Part shown: positions 7,375-13,305 of the stretch, one piece after another
Layout: the number at the start of each line of letters is the position of its first letter
Numbering within the stretch: the stretch's first letter is position 1
DNA from: Burkholderiales bacterium UBA2647
GTDB lineage: Bacteria > Pseudomonadota > Gammaproteobacteria > Burkholderiales > Burkholderiaceae_E
Assembly: GCA_002359635.1 (NCBI GenBank)
Contig: DENJ01000007.1
Span: 1-13,305 of the forward strand
Direction of reading: 5' to 3'
Length of the DNA stretch: 13,305 nucleotides
Translations under genes and position numbers: made by a program
Notes under the pieces: model-generated
Databases searched by the model: none
Told to the model about the DNA's origin: nothing
The model's input: the letters and a program-made list of their open reading frames with translations, nothing else

Positions 7375-8415
7375 ATGCTTGCTCAACAAAGGGTCGCGAT
7401 CCTTCTTGCGAGTTTTAATGGTGAGCTCTTTATTTCAGAGCAATTAAGGTCGATCGCCGCGCAAAATGATGTTCGATGGGACCTGTGGGTTTCCGATGAT
7501 GGGTCAAGCGATTCGAGCGTGCATCTGCTGCAATCATTTGCCCAAGGCTTCAGTGACCCGCAGGTATTGCTGGCAGACGCTTTGCCCGATGAGCGATTGA
7601 CGTTTTTTTTTCGCGGCCCCGGCAAAGGCCCGGCGAACAATTTCTTTTACTTGATTGAAACGGTCTTCGAACGCGCCTTTCGCCACTATCAGGCCTTTGC
7701 ATTTGCAGACCAGGACGACATCTGGTTTTCTAATAAATTGAGCACCGCCTTGGAGGGCTTGAACCGACCCTCAGCGATTGCCAAGTGCGGCTCGCAAGCG
7801 CCTTTGCTTTGGTGCACAGCAGTGCGATGGTGCGACAGCCAAGGTGGCATGGGATCTGAGTTGCCAAGCAAGATCTCGGAAACTTTCGTACCAAGTCTCC
7901 ACCATGCACTGACGCAAAACATTGTCCGAGGAAATACGTCTGTGCTTAATCGCGAGGCTTTCGAGCAGATCTATGCCTGTCGCCCGCGCTTTCCCGTCGT
8001 GATGCACGATTGGTGGTTTTACATTGTGATTGCCGCGAGTCCAGGGGGCAAAATTTTGCACGATCCTGTGCCGTCGCTCGCATACAGGCAGCATGCGTCG
8101 AATCAGATTGGCGAGGCTCGTTCCTGGGCTGTTTTGTTCGAGCGGCGTCGTCGGGCATGGCAGGGCGAGGTGATGAAATGGAACGACACCCACATCAGAG
8201 CGCTTCGGGATTTGCAAGGCAAAGCGCACGAACGTCTCGACGCCGCGCTCTGGCAGGCGCTTGAGGCGCTTGAGCAGGTCTGCCGGTTGAGCAGGGAAGG
8301 AGGGTTTTTGCAGCGCTTGAAAGCGCTTCGGCTGGTGCGTGCTGCGAAGCTAAGGCGGATGCGCCGGCTACAGAACATCTTCATGGATTTGCTGATACTC
8401 GCAGGTCGGTTTTAG
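7375..8415 (+). CDS. Family 2 glycosyltransferase, probable rhamnosyltransferase type
   Basis: A single-module GT2 protein of 346 residues. Seen: the N-terminal strand VAILLASFNGELFISEQL, WVSDDGSSDSS near residue 40 (nucleotide binding), FAFADQDDIWFSNKL near residue 112 (DXD-type metal site, QDDIW being common in O-antigen rhamnosyltransferases), then NIVRGNTSVLNR and MHDWWFYIVIAASPGG. The C-terminus is Arg/Leu-rich with a short amphipathic tail, perhaps membrane-associated. It begins six bases after rmlD and so belongs to the same transcription unit. The context suggests dTDP-rhamnose as donor, but the acceptor and linkage are not readable. Its last 35 bases overlap the end of the convergent deacetylase gene. 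Confidence 0.92.
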   Translation: MLAQQRVAILLASFNGELFISEQLRSIAAQNDVRWDLWVSDDGSSDSSVHLLQSFAQGFSDPQVLLADALPDERLTFFFRGPGKGPANNFFYLIETVFERAFRHYQAFAFADQDDIWFSNKLSTALEGLNRPSAIAKCGSQAPLLWCTAVRWCDSQGGMGSELPSKISETFVPSLHHALTQNIVRGNTSVLNREAFEQIYACRPRFPVVMHDWWFYIVIAASPGGKILHDPVPSLAYRQHASNQIGEARSWAVLFERRRRAWQGEVMKWNDTHIRALRDLQGKAHERLDAALWQALEALEQVCRLSREGGFLQRLKALRLVRAAKLRRMRRLQNIFMDLLILAGRF

Positions 8416-9253
8416 GGGTGTTGATTTGTTCCGTCGTTGTGTTGATTGATCTCCTGGTTGCTGAAGTGACTATCCCCGCATCGAGATCCTGAAGGACATG
8501 GCGCATTGATACAGGTAGCAGACCGGTGAGCTGGGAGAAGGTCCCCACCGATCGCGTTGTCGGCGCAAGCGAAGGTTTTGGAAGCCTGAAGTAGGCTTCT
8601 GCGGCAGTGACTTCCCTTCCCAGCGTATAGCTCCGGTAACGGTTTAAACCCTCAATCACATCGATATAGTCTCGCTCAGCAAGTTGACTTTCGAAACACT
8701 GCATTGCTTTTCGTTTGCGTTCAAAAACCGTCGAAATATCAACCAGACAGTTAGCCTCAATCGGTCGCCCGATTTCGTACATCAAGAGCTCAAATGACTG
8801 CGCTTCGGGGGCTGTCTGCCAGCACTCATAGGCAGCGATTGCGACAGCAAAATGATCAGGGTGGACTTCCATCAGCGAAGGAGCGAAGACCAATTCGGGC
8901 TGGAAACTGAAGATTGCTGAACGGATCGCTTCAGCGAGCCTAGGTTCAGCCGATAGACTTCGATCCGCGAAGTCCCAAAAAGCCAGGGTGGCCATCCTCT
9001 CAGCGCCTAGTGCACTGAGTGCGCGTTGACTCTCCAGTCTGCGCAGCTCAACGAGCGTTTTGACGTCTTTTGCGATGCCGCCAAGGGAGCCATCGGTGCA
9101 AATCTGGATTGCACCCCTTGCTTTTGCATCGCAAAGCGTCGCTAGCGCCCCGCCGCAGCCGAAAATTTCGTCGTCAGGATGAGGGGCAAGGACCAAAAAA
9201 CGGGTTGCCGAGAGCTTTGTAGCCGAATAGGGCATTTTCTTCGCCTCGCACAT
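8381..9253 (-). CDS. PIG-L/LmbE-family deacetylase
   Basis: About 290 residues. Members of this Zn-dependent family remove acetyl groups from N-acetylglucosamine-containing or similar substrates (PIG-L, MshB, BshB and antibiotic or glycan deacetylases). Seen: FLVLAPHPDDEIFGCGG with the signature HPDDE at residues 25-29, TDGSLGG, a LRRLESQRALSALG helix, and EVHPDHFAVA carrying the later metal-binding His. The C-terminal 50 residues are variable. I chose ATG 9253; AAGGGAG lies upstream at longish spacing. ATG 9235 has GAGG at good spacing and is an equal alternative, while a TTG at 9304 is unlikely. It is transcribed against the rhamnose cluster. The neighbours suggest that it modifies a glycan or lipid-linked sugar made here, which is inference. 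Confidence 0.9.
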   Translation of the reverse strand: MCEAKKMPYSATKLSATRFLVLAPHPDDEIFGCGGALATLCDAKARGAIQICTDGSLGGIAKDVKTLVELRRLESQRALSALGAERMATLAFWDFADRSLSAEPRLAEAIRSAIFSFQPELVFAPSLMEVHPDHFAVAIAAYECWQTAPEAQSFELLMYEIGRPIEANCLVDISTVFERKRKAMQCFESQLAERDYIDVIEGLNRYRSYTLGREVTAAEAYFRLPKPSLAPTTRSVGTFSQLTGLLPVSMRHVLQDLDAGIVTSATRRSINTTTEQINTPKTDLRVSANP

Positions 9254-9436
9254 GAATACGCAATCTCCCTTCAAATTCACTCGTGTTCGTGATAAACCAC
9301 ACAACAGGCCTGACAGGATTTGTATGCGGGCTTGATTGAGTAGCAGGCTTGCCGTTACTGTTGCTTTGGGAAACCGGAAATTGTACCGGCGCTACCAGGT
9401 TCTGAATTCAGCGAGATGCAAGTGAGGGATTTTGTG
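9254..9436. promoter_or_regulatory. Divergent intergenic region between deacetylase and FecR-domain gene
   Basis: A 183-base region that should hold the promoters of both divergent genes. On the minus strand TACAAT (9385-9380) could be a -10 for the deacetylase, but its -35 is poor. On the plus strand TTGATT (9332-9337) with TACTGT (9356-9361) is a weak candidate pair for the FecR-domain gene. GTGAGGG at 9422-9428 is a good Shine-Dalgarno for ATG 9437. No terminator or RNA gene was recognised. Confidence 0.25.
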
Positions 9437-11026
9437 ATGAGATCGGGATTCAGCAGCGTGCCTTGCTCAGAAACGTCGGGCCTCATGGCGGCGAGCGTGC
9501 GTCATGGCGATGTTCTCAAGCGGGCGCTTGGTTTATTGCTCTTGGCGTATCTTTTGGGTTCAGCGACGATGCCGCTTTGCGCCGTCGCCAGTATTGCGGG
9601 CGAGGTCGTTTTTTCAGTTGGCAATGCGCAGCTCCTCCCTCAGCATGCATTACTTCAGCGCGGCATCCAGCTTCGGGAGGGCGACGTGATCGTCACTGAG
9701 GCGGGGGCCCATGTGCACATCAGGTTTTCAGATGGCGCTCTGGTGAGCGTGCGCCCCAACTCCAGGCTCAGCATCGAGCGCTATCGCTATCAGCCTGGCC
9801 AGCCTTCCGAGTCGGCTGTTAAGTTCCGTCTTGAGTCTGGCACAGCGCGCTCAATCACGGGCAAGGCGGGCGAGGAGTCTAAGGACCGATTTAGGCTCAA
9901 CACGCCGGTTGCAGCGATCGGTGTACGCGGTACGGATTTTGTAGTGGTGACGGACGCAGCATCATCTGCCGTCGCAGTAAACACCGGGGCGGTTGTCGTG
10001 TCACCGCTCGGCGATGGTTGCGCAAGGGAGGCTTTAGGTCCTTGTGCCGGCGCACTTGCCAAGGAACTGACAGCAAGCATGACAGGGACTTTGGCAAGGG
10101 TTGAGGCTGGCAAAGTTGAGTTTATGGCGATTCGGGAGCTGCAGCGTGGTCGGATTGCGCCGCCCGCCGAATCGGAACCGAAATCGGTGGTAGGCGCACC
10201 GGCAAGCGGGTCCAGTCAGAGTCCTGCGGCGTCTGGGTTCGGCCAAAGTTCTTCGGCATCCTCGTCCAGCCACAGTTCCTCGGGATCCTCGCCGAGCCAA
10301 GGTTCCGCGGCAGCTCCATCAACCAGCCTCGGTAGCGCAGCGCAGTTTGAAAGCGTCGAAAAGGGGCAGGTTTTAGCCGTCGCCACCAAAGCCATTGATC
10401 AGATCGTCATGAGTGCGGACCTAGAGGCCAGAAAACAACGGGCTCTGGAAGATACGCGAAAAAGTGCCGAGATACTGAATAAAGCAGACGTAGCCAAGCT
10501 TGCAGCGTTAAGCCCGTCGATTTTGAGTTGGGGCCGTTGGTCTCAGCAGACCGTCGCCGGCGATATAGACCCAGCTCAGTGGGTGCCCAATCCCGATTAT
10601 TCAAAATTGGTCATGTCTGATGGTGTCCATGCGCTGTTCGGGCCGGCCGGCAGTCGATGGTCAGGTGCACGCGAAGGACTTTTTGAATTTTCGCTCCGTG
10701 ATGCCAAGGTGTATCTCCGGGAGAGTGGCGGCATGATGTCGATGGGTACGGTGTCAGATGGGAAACTCACGGTTGACCTGGCCGCGGCAAGTTTCAAGAC
10801 GCAAATCACAGGACTCCATCAGCAGGTTATGGATCCGATTGTTGTCAAAGCTGAGGGCTACATGCGCGATGACGGTTCGTTCAGGTCCTCGCTGATCTCA
10901 GCTGCTAATGTGACCGGCGTGCTCGCCAATGGTGGTCGCGAGGCAGCTTATGCGTTTAGTCAGTCGGTGAGCACCATAAGCGGAGGCAGCGCAAGCTTCG
11001 CTGGTTTAACGAGGTGGGGTCGCTGA
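9437..11026 (+). CDS. Exported FecR-domain protein with Ser-rich repeat linker and unassigned C-terminal domain
   Basis: About 529 residues from ATG 9437, chosen because GTGAGGG lies eight bases upstream; ATG 9416 is in frame but lacks a site. Residues ~30-51 form a signal peptide (hydrophobic GLLLLAYLL, then CAVA|S); the Cys is not in a normal lipobox. Residues ~52-175 match a FecR domain: GEVVFSVG, LREGDVIVTEAGAHVHIRFSDG, VRPNSRLSIERYRY and TPVAAIGVRGTDFVV. Residues ~259-294 are a Ser/Gly/Ala linker made of four 9-residue repeats. The C-terminal ~200 residues are predicted to be rich in beta-strands and end with NGGREAAYAFSQS and LTRWGR; I do not recognise this domain with certainty. Classical FecR is an inner-membrane sigma regulator with a cytoplasmic N-terminus and a FecI partner, and neither is present here. 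A structural or sensory envelope role is more likely. It overlaps the following barrel gene by 13 bases. Confidence 0.85.
   Translation: MRSGFSSVPCSETSGLMAASVRHGDVLKRALGLLLLAYLLGSATMPLCAVASIAGEVVFSVGNAQLLPQHALLQRGIQLREGDVIVTEAGAHVHIRFSDGALVSVRPNSRLSIERYRYQPGQPSESAVKFRLESGTARSITGKAGEESKDRFRLNTPVAAIGVRGTDFVVVTDAASSAVAVNTGAVVVSPLGDGCAREALGPCAGALAKELTASMTGTLARVEAGKVEFMAIRELQRGRIAPPAESEPKSVVGAPASGSSQSPAASGFGQSSSASSSSHSSSGSSPSQGSAAAPSTSLGSAAQFESVEKGQVLAVATKAIDQIVMSADLEARKQRALEDTRKSAEILNKADVAKLAALSPSILSWGRWSQQTVAGDIDPAQWVPNPDYSKLVMSDGVHALFGPAGSRWSGAREGLFEFSLRDAKVYLRESGGMMSMGTVSDGKLTVDLAAASFKTQITGLHQQVMDPIVVKAEGYMRDDGSFRSSLISAANVTGVLANGGREAAYAFSQSVSTISGGSASFAGLTRWGR
10211..10318 (+). repeat. Four imperfect 27-bp tandem repeats in the FecR-domain gene
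   Basis: The units are 10211-10237, 10238-10264, 10265-10291 and 10292-10318. They encode SSQSPAASG, FGQSSSASS, SSHSSSGSS and PSQGSAAAP. Units 2 and 3 agree at 22 of 27 bases; the outer units are more diverged. The period is a multiple of three, so copy-number change would keep the frame. The repeat forms the flexible linker between the FecR domain and the C-terminal domain. Confidence 0.75.
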
Positions 11027-12486
11027 TTCGGCTTAGGCTTTGCAGCCTCATCACTGCTGCGCTCCTTGCATTGATTCCGTGGCTTGTGGGTGTTGCACGT
11101 GCTTCACCACAGGTCGAAACATGCCCGGGGCCTGAAGCCTTCGACGCGCTGGCACGCCAGCCAAACCGTGAAGCAGCGTTGCGAGGCTTGACTTCGCCGG
11201 CGCTTGAAACCGCCTGCGCCAACGCGAGTGACTACTTGTGGCTCAGAGGGCTGATCTCGAGGCAACTCGGTGATCTTACTGCTGCATCAACCTGGCTTGA
11301 GGCCTCATTGTTGCGACAACCAGATCGCGCTGGTGCCCTCCTTGACTTTGCTCTCACCAGGGAGGCTATGGGCGACCTTGATTCAGCCGAGGCGATTTAT
11401 CGACGTTTGTTGGCCCAATACAACCCGAGTGAAAGGGTTCGTGAGCTGATCGAGCGTCGGCTTCAATCGGTGGCGTTTTCGCTGGCCACCAGAAAGCCTG
11501 ACGATGAGAGATTGCGGGCGGCTGACGCCTTCCGAGAACAAGCCTTGAACCAGCCATCACCAGCCACGGGGGCGCAATGGTTCGGATTTGTCAGCATAGC
11601 GCTTGGATACGACAGTAATCTCAATAGCGCCTCCTCTTTGCTTTCGTTTAACTTCACCGTTGATGATCAGCTGATTGCGCTTGAAATCCCCGCACGTGAT
11701 CTGCCTCAAGCAGGCCGATTTCAAGCCATCAATTCGCGGGTGGAAAGGCGTGTCCTTCTTGAAGACTTTGCTTGGGGACTCACGATGCGCCAATCCTTAA
11801 GACTTCCGGAAGACGCCAGGTTTAGAACTGGTGCCATCGAAGTTGCGACAGATGCCGCCTACAAGCTCACTGAATTTGGGCCACTTTCTGGTGAACTATC
11901 AGCCCTTCTGGGCAAGCAATGGCTCGGCGTGGAAAATTCACTGGTTGCCCGATCGGATCGGATTGCCATTGCTTTCGAACCAGTTTCTCGAATTCGTCTT
12001 GGACCAAAGGGATGTTCAGTGCAGCTCGGTCTCGAATTTGAACGGAGACGGTATCCGGCGCGTCAAGCACTTGACGGTAATCTTTCTTATCAAGGTCTGA
12101 AGTTGTTGTGCGAAGCCAACACCGGACGGGTTGAGATTTTCGGTCGTCGTGGTCGAGACGAATCAATTGATCCTACCCGTGCGGGTGGAGACCAGTCCAA
12201 GGTCGACTGGGGTGCTGCATGGATTCAGAAATTCATCGGTCATTCAGTACGTTTGCATTGGTTTGTTTCTGAGTCCGTTGATAAGAAAGGATATAACTCA
12301 TTGATTGAAAACAATAAAATAAGAAATTCTCGCCGTTCAACCGCCGGGCTTGAATGGTCGACCAAATCGTCCCGGGCGGGCCTTGAACCCTTTGTGAGCT
12401 TCGAAAGAAGTGATCAAGAAGCGTCGATACCGATCTTTGCCTATAACGCTTGGCAGTTCAGTGTGGGGCTTCGCTGGCATTTTTGA
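11014..12486 (+). CDS. TPR plus outer-membrane beta-barrel protein, Slam/DUF560-like
   Basis: 490 residues starting at GTG 11014, inside the end of the FecR-domain gene, so translation is probably coupled. Residues 1-30 are a signal peptide (LCSLITAALLALIPWLVG, cleavage after ARA). Residues ~70-165 look like tetratricopeptide helices (YLWLRGLISRQLGDLTAAS, ALTREAMGDLDSAEAIYRR). From ~190 to the end, alternating strands begin with VSIALGYDSNLNSAS, a motif typical of the barrel start in Slam/DUF560 proteins. The chain ends WQFSVGLRWHF, with a terminal Phe as in barrel-assembly signals. A barrel of about 300 residues fits the ~14-strand barrel of that family. Slam proteins deliver surface lipoproteins in Neisseria and relatives. 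Here the client is not evident; the FecR-domain partner is one candidate. A generic TPR-barrel porin is the alternative. Confidence 0.78.
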   Translation: MGSLIRLRLCSLITAALLALIPWLVGVARASPQVETCPGPEAFDALARQPNREAALRGLTSPALETACANASDYLWLRGLISRQLGDLTAASTWLEASLLRQPDRAGALLDFALTREAMGDLDSAEAIYRRLLAQYNPSERVRELIERRLQSVAFSLATRKPDDERLRAADAFREQALNQPSPATGAQWFGFVSIALGYDSNLNSASSLLSFNFTVDDQLIALEIPARDLPQAGRFQAINSRVERRVLLEDFAWGLTMRQSLRLPEDARFRTGAIEVATDAAYKLTEFGPLSGELSALLGKQWLGVENSLVARSDRIAIAFEPVSRIRLGPKGCSVQLGLEFERRRYPARQALDGNLSYQGLKLLCEANTGRVEIFGRRGRDESIDPTRAGGDQSKVDWGAAWIQKFIGHSVRLHWFVSESVDKKGYNSLIENNKIRNSRRSTAGLEWSTKSSRAGLEPFVSFERSDQEASIPIFAYNAWQFSVGLRWHF

Positions 12487-12669
12487 GGTGTTGCATGATG
12501 TTTTCCAATCCTGGTCAATGCGCGATCAACAGCAATTCGTGAACAAGTTCACAACAAACCATCGTCGTTTCAGTACAATGCGTAAGTGGAACTGTCGCGT
12601 GTGGCTTCGGCGTTTTGCGCTTTGTTTGCTTCACCGGCACCTAACGACTCCAATTAACGAGAGGATCAC
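12487..12669 (+). promoter_or_regulatory. Intergenic leader of the S-layer-like gene with candidate promoter
   Basis: 183 bases with no recognised gene. TACAAT at 12574-12579 is a good -10. TTCACA at 12548-12553 resembles a -35, but the spacing of 20 is long. If this promoter is used, the mRNA leader is about 80 bases, a length that would suit a stable abundant message. GAGAGGA at 12659-12665 is the ribosome site of the next gene. No intrinsic terminator is evident after the barrel gene, so readthrough from it is possible. Confidence 0.35.
12539..12552. promoter_or_regulatory. Short inverted repeat overlapping the candidate -35
   Basis: GTGAAC-AA-GTTCAC has two perfect 6-base arms and a 2-base centre. 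It partly overlaps the possible -35 TTCACA of the S-layer-like gene. The position and symmetry suit an operator for a dimeric regulator, but no known binding site is recognised. One 14-base occurrence is weak evidence. Confidence 0.3.
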
Positions 12670-13305
12670 ATGTCGACTACATCACTATCAGCTACCGCTA
12701 CTAGCCTGCTCAACCTACACTACGCGATTCTTGGGTCACAACCGACGCTTGCTCAGTTGAACGCCTATGCTGGCGATTACAACAAGGAAGTCGCCAAAGG
12801 CGCCAAGAAAGATGCGGCAATGGATATGGTCGCCTCGAAGATTCTTGAATCCGATGCCGCAGTCAACACCCTGATGCCCAATCTTTCGTCGCCTACCGCG
12901 CTCGCCACGTCGATTCTCGGCAACGTCGGTATCACGAATAGCAAGATTGTTGAGTTCATCAGTAAAGCGCTTGACGGTTCATTGCTAGGGTTTGCGTTTC
13001 CATTGAATCAGGCCGTGCGCGTGGTTTCTGATTACGTCGCGACTTACAAAACTGGCATGGCTGCAGACGCAACCTGGGATGCAGACCTGGTTGCTGCTCA
13101 GAAGGTTGTTGCTGCTCGCCCCGTTCCCCAAGCTGTTGGACAGTCTTTCACGCTCACTACTAGTATCGACACATTTGCTGGCGGCTCAGGCCCCGATATG
13201 TTCTCGGGTATCGTCGACGGAACTACTGCGACGGTTACAACGCTTAACCCCGGCGACAGCCTGACAGGTGGTGCTGGTGTAGACCGCTTGATCGTTACCG
13301 CGCAA
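12670..13305 (+). CDS. S-layer-like/RTX-type secreted protein, N-terminal part (cut by window edge)
   Basis: The first 212 codons of a frame that stays open to the right edge. ATG 12670 is preceded by GAGAGGA. There is no classical signal peptide, as expected for type I secreted proteins, whose signal is C-terminal. Residues ~1-150 are Ala/Leu/Lys-rich and look helical (SLLNLHYAILGSQPTLAQLNAYAGDY), resembling the N-terminal region of Caulobacter-type and DUF4214-like surface proteins. From ~159 the sequence changes to Thr/Gly/Asp-rich strands: SFTLTTSIDTFAGGSGPDMFSG and LNPGDSLTGGAGVDRLIV. These GGxGxD motifs are RTX-like Ca-binding turns, and the phrase is common in large bacterial S-layer or adhesin proteins. 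The full length, repeats and secretion signal lie outside the window. It follows the barrel gene and may be its client or simply a neighbour. Confidence 0.8.
   Translation, partial: MSTTSLSATATSLLNLHYAILGSQPTLAQLNAYAGDYNKEVAKGAKKDAAMDMVASKILESDAAVNTLMPNLSSPTALATSILGNVGITNSKIVEFISKALDGSLLGFAFPLNQAVRVVSDYVATYKTGMAADATWDADLVAAQKVVAARPVPQAVGQSFTLTTSIDTFAGGSGPDMFSGIVDGTTATVTTLNPGDSLTGGAGVDRLIVTAQ

Noticed and set aside
7771..8229. 152-residue minus-strand open frame inside the last glycosyltransferase
   Set aside because: The plus-strand frame carries clear GT2 motifs through this stretch; the minus frame has no family features.
9254..9304. Extension of the deacetylase to TTG 9304
   Set aside because: TTG is a poor start and the extra residues are not family-like; the ATG codons at 9253 and 9235 have better placed ribosome sites.
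12410..12760. 116-residue plus-strand frame spanning the gap before the S-layer-like gene
   Set aside because: It overlaps the end of the barrel gene and the start of the S-layer-like gene in another frame, and has no ribosome site or family motif.
1..13305. CRISPR arrays, tRNA or rRNA genes, insertion sequences
   Set aside because: No regularly spaced direct repeats, no cloverleaf or rRNA-like stretches, and no transposase motifs or terminal inverted repeats were seen by reading.

Overview
The window looks like part of the chromosome of a Gram-negative bacterium. It holds a complete dTDP-L-rhamnose pathway of O-antigen type, two exported proteins with signal peptides, one of them ending as an outer-membrane beta-barrel, and the start of a large RTX/S-layer-type secreted protein. 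Base composition is moderate to slightly GC-rich by eye. A proteobacterium, perhaps a betaproteobacterium, fits best, but that placement is inference from gene types and not from a marker gene.

Left part (1-8415), surface polysaccharide. A family-2 glycosyltransferase runs leftward off the window edge (289 to 1, minus strand). Divergent from it is a tightly packed plus-strand cluster: rmlB, a very large three-module family-2 glycosyltransferase, rmlA, rmlC, rmlD and another family-2 glycosyltransferase. RmlA-B-C-D convert glucose-1-phosphate and dTTP to dTDP-L-rhamnose. The flanking transferases probably build a rhamnose-containing glycan such as O-antigen or an S-layer-associated polysaccharide. 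A PIG-L/LmbE-type deacetylase lies convergently (9253 to 8381, minus strand), and its 3' end overlaps the last transferase by 35 bases.

Right part (9437-13305), secreted and surface proteins. A non-canonical FecR-domain protein has a signal peptide, a low-complexity Ser-rich linker built from a 27-base repeat, and an unassigned C-terminal domain. It overlaps by 13 bases a TPR plus beta-barrel outer-membrane protein that resembles the Slam/DUF560 family. After a 183-base gap with a candidate promoter and a small palindrome comes the start of an S-layer-like protein with RTX-like Ca-binding motifs, which runs off the right edge. This last gene and the left-edge transferase are both cut by the window.

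Possible connection: in Caulobacter-type systems the S-layer is held on the cell by O-polysaccharide. A rhamnose/glycosyltransferase cluster next to an S-layer-like gene, with an outer-membrane barrel and a FecR-domain exported protein between them, may be one surface-coat assembly locus. The FecR-domain/Slam-like pair is the least explained and most interesting part.
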